Shown here: positions 60,662 to 64,000 of the stretch, in pieces | Position numbering within the stretch: position 1 is the first letter of the stretch | Layout of the letters: every line of letters starts with the position of its first letter | Assembly: GCF_023701485.1 (NCBI RefSeq) | Contig: NZ_JAMQBK010000036.1 | Coordinates: 124,001 to 188,000 of the forward strand | Source of the DNA: Aporhodopirellula aestuarii | GTDB taxonomy: Bacteria > Planctomycetota > Planctomycetia > Pirellulales > Pirellulaceae | Direction: 5' to 3' | Length of the DNA: 64,000 nt | The notes under the pieces: model-generated | What the model saw: the letters and a program-made list of their open reading frames with translations, nothing else | Database searches by the model: none | Told to the model about the DNA's origin: nothing | Program-made: the position numbers and the translations under genes

Positions 60662-61789
60662 ATGACCACCGCAGCCCACTCATCACCGACCTCGCCGAAG
60701 TCCGGCTTCACCCTCGTCGAAATTCTGGTGGTGATCGCGATCATCGGAATCCTCGCGGCAATCGCGATTCCGGCAATTACCGGGGGCGTCACTCGCGCCA
60801 AGGTTGCCGCAATCAAGTTGGAAGTTAACTCGATCGCATCAGCAGTTAATCAGTACCAGCTGGAGTACGGTGACTTCCCACCAGATTTCAGCGACAAGTC
60901 GGTAGTTGATCGGCACTATCGCAAGCTGTTTCCTAGGATGTCATCCGATGAAGCAGCATTGTTAGATGCGATGCTCGGTACTGGTACATCGTTTGATGCT
61001 TCCGCGATTGATCGAGCAGAAGCCTTGGTGTGGTGTTTGGGTGGATACAGCAAGGATATACAGCGGCCTTTCACAGGGCCTGGCGGGCCATTGGCGTGGG
61101 TAGGTTCTGGAACTTATGAGGCGGCGGCTAGTGCGGAGAAGCAAAAACCCACCAACTACCAGATTAACACCGATCGCATAAACAAGTTTTTCGACTTCGA
61201 TGCCACGCGTCTGACGATTGGAGGTGTTAATGCGTCTGCTGCATTGAGCCCGACCAATCGGTATCTCTCATCGGAGGAATCTGGTGGGGGCGATTTGGCT
61301 CCTACGTATCTGTCGCGTGAGGACGGTGCTCCTTATGTGTACTTCGATTCCAGAACTTACGACAAAGAAGATGCGACGCTTGGTATGAATGGTTACGGCG
61401 ATTCCGATTTTGGATTCGTACGTCCTTATGTTTCCGACACTGCGAAAAATGTTACCACGACCGCGAACTTTACTTCTTTGCCTGCCGCGTTGCAGTCTTG
61501 GGAATTTATGAACCCGGATTCTTTCCAGGTCATTTCTGCAGGTATGGATGATGATTTTGGTGAAGTCAATTTGGCTTCTGTTGGCGATAGCGCTGACCGT
61601 CCCGTGTATTTTCAGTATCCAAGTGGTGACGCGATTGCCCCACGCTTAGACAAAGCGACTCCAGGTGGCCTCAAAGTCAGCAGCGTTTCGAAGTACCAAG
61701 ACGGTTCGCTCGCAGGCGGAACGGAACATTCTGTACCGGACAATATCACGAACTTCAGCAATGCTGCACTTGTGGATGACTTGCCATGA
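60662..61789 (+). CDS. Type II secretion/type IV pilus major pseudopilin-like protein (GspG type)
   Basis: A 375-residue prepilin. A short leader ends at the prepilin peptidase site SG|FTLVEI, giving a mature start Phe with Glu at +5, then a long hydrophobic helix (ILVVIAIIGILAAIAIPAI) and a C-terminal domain of about 330 residues. It is larger than GspG (about 140). The region downstream of the helix has noticeably fewer C/G-ending codons than the genes before it. It is coupled by a four-base overlap (ATGA) to the next pseudopilin. Confidence 0.88.
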   Translation: MTTAAHSSPTSPKSGFTLVEILVVIAIIGILAAIAIPAITGGVTRAKVAAIKLEVNSIASAVNQYQLEYGDFPPDFSDKSVVDRHYRKLFPRMSSDEAALLDAMLGTGTSFDASAIDRAEALVWCLGGYSKDIQRPFTGPGGPLAWVGSGTYEAAASAEKQKPTNYQINTDRINKFFDFDATRLTIGGVNASAALSPTNRYLSSEESGGGDLAPTYLSREDGAPYVYFDSRTYDKEDATLGMNGYGDSDFGFVRPYVSDTAKNVTTTANFTSLPAALQSWEFMNPDSFQVISAGMDDDFGEVNLASVGDSADRPVYFQYPSGDAIAPRLDKATPGGLKVSSVSKYQDGSLAGGTEHSVPDNITNFSNAALVDDLP

Positions 61790-62982
61790 TCTTGCAAAAC
61801 TGGATGAAAATAAGTGAGCCGCACGATCGACCCAAGGCAATGCCAAATCCCGAGGGGTTTACACTCGTAGAGATACTAGTCGTGTTGGTGATTATTGGAT
61901 TGATGGGCGGCATGGTGCTTGCTGCAGTCCAGGGTGTGACAACTACCGCGCGTGCGGCCAGAACACGGTCTATCATTGCTTCCTGTGATAGCGTGATCCA
62001 AGAGCAGTATGAGTCTTATAAGTATCGTGCCTTCCCGGTAGAGATACCCATCACGGCAACAACCAATTCGTCGGGAGTTACTGTCGCTTTGGAAGTACTG
62101 GCAACCGAGGCTGCCCGAGTCCGGTTAATCATGCTTCGTGATCTGCAACGTATGGAAATGCCAGACAAGGCTTTGGACGTTGCGGCCTTTACGCCTCCGT
62201 CAACCGAGGACACAGCGATTTCTACGTCCAGTACTGTGCAACCTGCAGTTATGATTACCGCAGTTGCGAACCAAGTTGCGTCGAGCGCCTCGGGGCGAGT
62301 TGCTCGAGATCACTCTGTACGTGTTCAGCGACCTATTGATTGGGAACGGTCTCGTAAAACGGATTCGTACTATTCCAGGTATGTCGCCAGTGGGAAAACG
62401 TGGACTCCGGAGCACGAGGGTGCCGAGTGCCTGTACATGATTATGGCGACGTCCTTTTCAAACGGAACGCCAGCGTTAGATGCGATTCCTAGTCCCAATA
62501 TCGCTGATACGGACGGCGACGGTATGCCGGAAATACTCGATGGATGGGGGACGCCATTGGCCTTCATTCGTTGGCCAGCAGGGTTCGACGATGGTGATCA
62601 GATCAACAAAACGATTCCTGATGATTTCGATCCTTTTCAGGTCGATTTTGGCCAGATCATTCCCGCTATCGATCGTCCATGGTCGATGCGTCCCCTGATT
62701 GTTTCGGCTGGTGAAGACCAAGAGTTTGGGATGGTGTTAAGCGCTAGTCTTGATGACATTGAATACAACCTGCAAAAACTTCCAAAGTCTAGTATGAGTG
62801 GCGCCGAGGGGAAGGTATCTGATGAAGGTCTTGGGCGTTCTGATCCGTACTTTTTTCCTGATCCGTTCCTGCGACCAGAGATAAGCCCTACGCTTACTGC
62901 TGGCAATCGTCCCGGCGCGATAACCGACTCTGAAGTTAGCATTGACAATATCTCGAATTACTCGCTTCAGGATGCGGAATAA
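61786..62982 (+). CDS. Second pseudopilin-like protein
   Basis: A 398-residue prepilin. Residues about 24-50 hold PEGFTLVEILVVLVIIGLMG, so cleavage before Phe is expected, and the mature Glu+5 is kept. The C-terminal domain is Ser/Thr/Ala-rich with the block DTDGDGMPEILDGWGTPLAF, a GspG/GspH-like calcium-binding tail (Asp/Gly) also seen in planctomycete pseudopilins. It overlaps the previous gene by four bases and the next by one (TAATG). Confidence 0.85.
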   Translation: MILQNWMKISEPHDRPKAMPNPEGFTLVEILVVLVIIGLMGGMVLAAVQGVTTTARAARTRSIIASCDSVIQEQYESYKYRAFPVEIPITATTNSSGVTVALEVLATEAARVRLIMLRDLQRMEMPDKALDVAAFTPPSTEDTAISTSSTVQPAVMITAVANQVASSASGRVARDHSVRVQRPIDWERSRKTDSYYSRYVASGKTWTPEHEGAECLYMIMATSFSNGTPALDAIPSPNIADTDGDGMPEILDGWGTPLAFIRWPAGFDDGDQINKTIPDDFDPFQVDFGQIIPAIDRPWSMRPLIVSAGEDQEFGMVLSASLDDIEYNLQKLPKSSMSGAEGKVSDEGLGRSDPYFFPDPFLRPEISPTLTAGNRPGAITDSEVSIDNISNYSLQDAE

Positions 62983-64000
62983 TGCTTAATCAATTTCGAT
63001 CACTGCGAGCGCATTCCCGAGCTGGATTTACGCTGGTTGAGCTCCTTGTCGTTCTGCTGATCTTTATGATTTTGGTTGCAGTTTCGCTGCCAATCGTGAA
63101 AGGACTTATTAGTGATCAGAAGGTTAGCCGCACCGCTCAAAGCATCGAAGCGTTTATCGATGCCGCTCGAAGCAGAGCAATTGGTGAGGGGCGGACCGTC
63201 GGTGTTCGCTTCGAGCGATTGGGTGATGCGAATTTTCGCCGGTCCACATGTGTGCGGCTGCGGCAGCTTGTTGGTGTGCCGCCCTATTCCGGAGACGCTG
63301 CGGACGCGACCGCTGTCCTATCCGGATCACCAGTTAACACCGCAGTTTTTGACACCGCCGACAGTCCATTGCTGTATCTGAGTTCTAAAATTCTTAACAC
63401 GGCCCCCACGAGCGATGACTATCTGTCGCCAATCCAAAAAGGCGATTTGCTCGAGCTTCCGGGGGGACGTTCGGTTGCCATTAGTGGAATCGGTGCGGTT
63501 TCCGGTGCGTCTGTGTCAGTTTCGTTCGACCTCTTTGAAAACTTTAACGTGGCTTCCGGAGTCAACGTCAATCGTTTCCCTGCGGCTGGTGTTTCGCCTT
63601 CCGCTGGTAGCGAGGTGAAGTACAGTATCAAACGAAGTCCCGTTCCATCTACGAGTAAAATCCTTACGCTTCCTCGAGGGATGGCGATTGATTTTAACTA
63701 TTCAGGAATCGGGTTGGGTGGAAGTCAGTTCGCACCCAGCACTAACTCTGCGATAACGCCACGTTCGGTTGATCTGATGTTCAATTCGGATGGCGCTGTT
63801 ACGCAGGTCATTTACAACACGGCGAATGATCGTCTTTATCCGACAGGCATGATCTTCTTCTGTATTGGAGAGATCGATAGCATCGCTTCTGTCGAAGGGG
63901 CAACAGCTGCAGATCGGGAGAATCTGTTCTCGGCTGATAGCAAACTAACGACGAATGTGATGAGTTCAGATTCTCTCTGGTTGGTTGTGAATCCTGGGTC
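62982..64000 (+). CDS. Third pseudopilin-like protein (GspH/FimT type), 3' end beyond the window
   Basis: Starts at the ATG sharing one base with the previous stop codon (TAATG) and stays open for 339 codons to the last base of the window. The N-terminus has RAGFTLVELLVVLLIFMIL, with cleavage before Phe and Glu at +5. Then comes the block AQSIEAFIDAARSRAIGEGR, the GspH/FimT pattern of a helix with paired Ala-Arg. Later segments are beta-rich. Base composition is lower in GC than the pilus ATPase genes. Its end, and probably further minor pseudopilins, lie downstream. Confidence 0.85.
   Translation, partial: MLNQFRSLRAHSRAGFTLVELLVVLLIFMILVAVSLPIVKGLISDQKVSRTAQSIEAFIDAARSRAIGEGRTVGVRFERLGDANFRRSTCVRLRQLVGVPPYSGDAADATAVLSGSPVNTAVFDTADSPLLYLSSKILNTAPTSDDYLSPIQKGDLLELPGGRSVAISGIGAVSGASVSVSFDLFENFNVASGVNVNRFPAAGVSPSAGSEVKYSIKRSPVPSTSKILTLPRGMAIDFNYSGIGLGGSQFAPSTNSAITPRSVDLMFNSDGAVTQVIYNTANDRLYPTGMIFFCIGEIDSIASVEGATAADRENLFSADSKLTTNVMSSDSLWLVVNPG

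Overview
The window reads as one chromosomal stretch of a marine planctomycete of the Rhodopirellula/Pirellulaceae type. This is inferred from a dockerin-tailed surface protein, a secreted BamB/PQQ-repeat protein opening with the planctomycete-style W.HWRGP motif, a DUF1080 protein, two Ser/Thr kinases with membrane-anchored or multi-pass C-termini, a TIGR03790-type protein, the futalosine-pathway gene mqnD, a Lys/Ala-rich histone-like protein, and frequent GTG/TTG starts and weak Shine-Dalgarno sites. No rRNA, tRNA, CRISPR array, transposase, integrase or phage gene was recognised.
Layout. 1-12 kb: surface and secreted proteins, a small cytochrome c, a large membrane kinase, dapB-mqnD, a CcsA/HemX-like gene coupled to hemA, and a DUF1080 protein. 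11.6-22.6 kb: a long run of minus-strand genes. In transcription order it holds type IV pilus core genes (a PilM-PilN fusion, PilO-like, secretin, PilP-like), then a tightly overlapped redox set: a protein with two cyclic-nucleotide-binding-like domains fused to a four-cluster ferredoxin, a diheme b-type membrane protein, a ten-CxxCH cytochrome c, and a P-loop ATPase. 22.8-28.1 kb: an unknown secreted protein, rlmN, a three-copy 167-bp tandem repeat, and an HtrA protease. 28.4-44.3 kb: an RRM protein, a DUF2780 protein, an MFS carrier, an ABC pair, a TIGR03790 protein, a glycosyltransferase, an FMN reductase, cdsA, leuB, a UbiA-like protein with a methyltransferase, tdk, and a lipoprotein. 44.5-52.6 kb: a prolyl oligopeptidase, an M50 protease, a histone-like gene, a second kinase, and a glycerate kinase. 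52.8-64 kb: type IV pilus / type II secretion motor genes (two GspE/PilB ATPases, PilT, a GspF/PilC with an extra membrane insert) and three pseudopilins, the last running off the window.
The two pilus blocks (about 18-22.6 kb and 52.8-64 kb) supply complementary parts of one machine: alignment complex and secretin on one side, motors, platform and pseudopilins on the other. The candidate for an undescribed system is the four-gene redox module at 11564-17511, where a protein with CRP-like sensor domains carries the iron-sulfur wire beside a b-type and a decaheme cytochrome. A second feature of note is a 60-65 bp perfect or near-perfect palindrome family (at 8206, 25709, 25876, 26043 and 43716, with degenerate or half copies at 43455 and 56429). 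Heptanucleotide tandem repeats punctuate the pilus motor cluster.
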